Below are positions 14,896 through 15,786 of a stretch of DNA of 15,786 nt, piece by piece. Both the position numbers and the translations under genes were made by a program. Under the pieces are notes generated by a model that had not been told where the DNA came from, made no database searches, and saw only the letters and a list, made by a program, of their open reading frames with translations. Each line of letters starts with the position of its first letter. Position 1 is the stretch's first letter. Source of the stretch: an uncultured Eubacteriales bacterium (GTDB taxonomy: Bacteria; Bacillota; Clostridia; UMGS1810); NCBI GenBank assembly GCA_902493665.1, contig CABUQL010000005.1:1-15786 (forward strand), given 5' to 3'.

Positions 14896-15786
14896 ATGGA
14901 AAGAAATCTTACCGAGGGAAGCGTTTTTAAAAACATTTTATATTTTTCGCTCCCATATTTTTTATCTTGTTTTCTGCAAACACTTTACTCAATGGCTGAC
15001 CTTTTTATAATCGGGCAATTCGGAAGTGTTGCGGATATAACGTCTGTATCAATCGGCGGACAGGTTATGCATATGATAACCGTTATGATTGTCGGTCTTG
15101 CTATGGGAACAACCGTAACAATAAGCCAAAGTATAGGCGCAAACGACAAAAAAATTGCCGCGCTTTTTACTGGAAACACGGTGACTCTTTTTCTGACGGT
15201 TTCAATCATTGCTGCCGCCGTTCTTTTGTTTTTTGTAAAACCGATAGTAAACATTATGTCCACACCTAAAGAAGCAATAAACGGCACCGTAAACTATCTT
15301 GCCATATGCTTTGCCGGAATACCGTTTATCACTTCTTACAACATCATAAGCTCAATTTTAAGAGGAATGGGCGATTCAAAAAGCCCGATGTATTTTATTG
15401 CAATTTCGTGTTTTGCAAACATTGTGCTTGATTACATTTTTATGGGATTTTTCAATATGGGTCCCGCCGGTGCGGCGCTCGGAACAACGCTTTCTCAGAC
15501 AATAAGCGTTATTGTATCGCTTATTTTTATACTGAAAAAAGACACCGGAATTAACCTAAAAAAAAGCGATTTTAAGCCTGCAAAGAGAATTACGGGAAAG
15601 ATTTTAAATATCGGTGTTCCCGTTGCCCTTCAGGACGGATTTATTCAGATTGCTTTTATTGTCATAACGATTATTGCAAACATGCGCGGTTTAAACGACG
15701 CCGCAGCAGTTGGAATTGTCGAAAAAATTATAGGAATTGTTTTTCTCGTTCCGTCGTCTATGCTTTCGTCCGTTTCGGCAATTGCG
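14896..15786 (+). CDS. MATE-family multidrug/organic cation efflux transporter (3' end outside the window)
   Basis: An open frame of 297 codons without a stop, about two thirds of a usual MATE protein of roughly 450 residues. The start ATG has GGAAGG about 10 bases upstream. The first membrane segment (SLPYFLSCFLQTLYSMADLF followed by IIGQFG) is the typical MATE entry. The segment ILRGMGDSKSPM followed later by GPAGAALGTTLSQ is the equally typical middle of the N-lobe. A second-lobe start appears near residue 235 (ILNIGVPVALQDG), matching the inverted-pair lobe architecture. MATE proteins export cationic drugs or metabolites using sodium or proton gradients; the substrate cannot be told here. 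It has its own strong promoter and is divergent from the genes to its left. Confidence 0.92.
   Translation, partial: MERNLTEGSVFKNILYFSLPYFLSCFLQTLYSMADLFIIGQFGSVADITSVSIGGQVMHMITVMIVGLAMGTTVTISQSIGANDKKIAALFTGNTVTLFLTVSIIAAAVLLFFVKPIVNIMSTPKEAINGTVNYLAICFAGIPFITSYNIISSILRGMGDSKSPMYFIAISCFANIVLDYIFMGFFNMGPAGAALGTTLSQTISVIVSLIFILKKDTGINLKKSDFKPAKRITGKILNIGVPVALQDGFIQIAFIVITIIANMRGLNDAAAVGIVEKIIGIVFLVPSSMLSSVSAIA

Noticed and set aside
1..15786. CRISPR arrays, tRNA or rRNA genes, insertion sequences
   Set aside because: I looked for regularly spaced repeats, tRNA-like cloverleaf 3' ends, rRNA signature sequences and transposase motifs and saw none beyond the ICE recombinase.

Overview
The window looks like low-GC Firmicutes (class Clostridia, probably a gut or anaerobic lineage). 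Supporting signs are purine-rich Shine-Dalgarno sites before almost every gene, near-consensus sigma-A promoters, A/T-rich codons, Gram-positive style signal peptides and a Tn916/Tn1549/Tn4451-type conjugative element. No genus can be named from the sequence alone.

Region 1 (1 to about 2718, + strand) is the right-hand end of an integrative conjugative element (ICE). It holds the last codons of a probable sigma-like regulator, an 80-residue helix-turn-helix protein of the kind found beside it in Tn916/Tn1549 relatives, about 470 bases without a gene that are packed with predicted RNA stems, a 53-residue TnpW-family protein starting at TTG, and a 558-residue large serine recombinase of the TndX/TnpX type. 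The recombinase promoter carries a palindrome over its -35 box. The element seems to end just past the recombinase, in a long stem that doubles as a terminator facing the host operon.

Region 2 (2707 to 12087, - strand) is a three-gene host operon: a small stand-alone receiver-like protein lacking most phosphorylation residues, a 2500-residue secreted protein with many Ig-like repeats, and a 466-residue secreted protein. The stop codon of the last gene lies inside the stem at the ICE end, so I infer that the ICE cut off its 3' part.

Region 3 (12151 to 14316, - strand) is a membrane histidine kinase and an OmpR-type response regulator, overlapping by one base and closed by a strong terminator. 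They lie directly upstream of the surface-protein operon, on the same strand but with a separate promoter, so they are natural candidates to control it.

Region 4 (14358 to 15786) holds the decayed C-terminal remnant of an AGCS sodium:amino-acid symporter gene (- strand), then a consensus promoter and the first 297 codons of a MATE-family exporter (+ strand) that runs off the window.

Points most worth a second look: the degenerate receiver translated with a giant surface protein, the apparent ICE truncation of a surface-protein gene, and the structured leader-like region upstream of tnpW.
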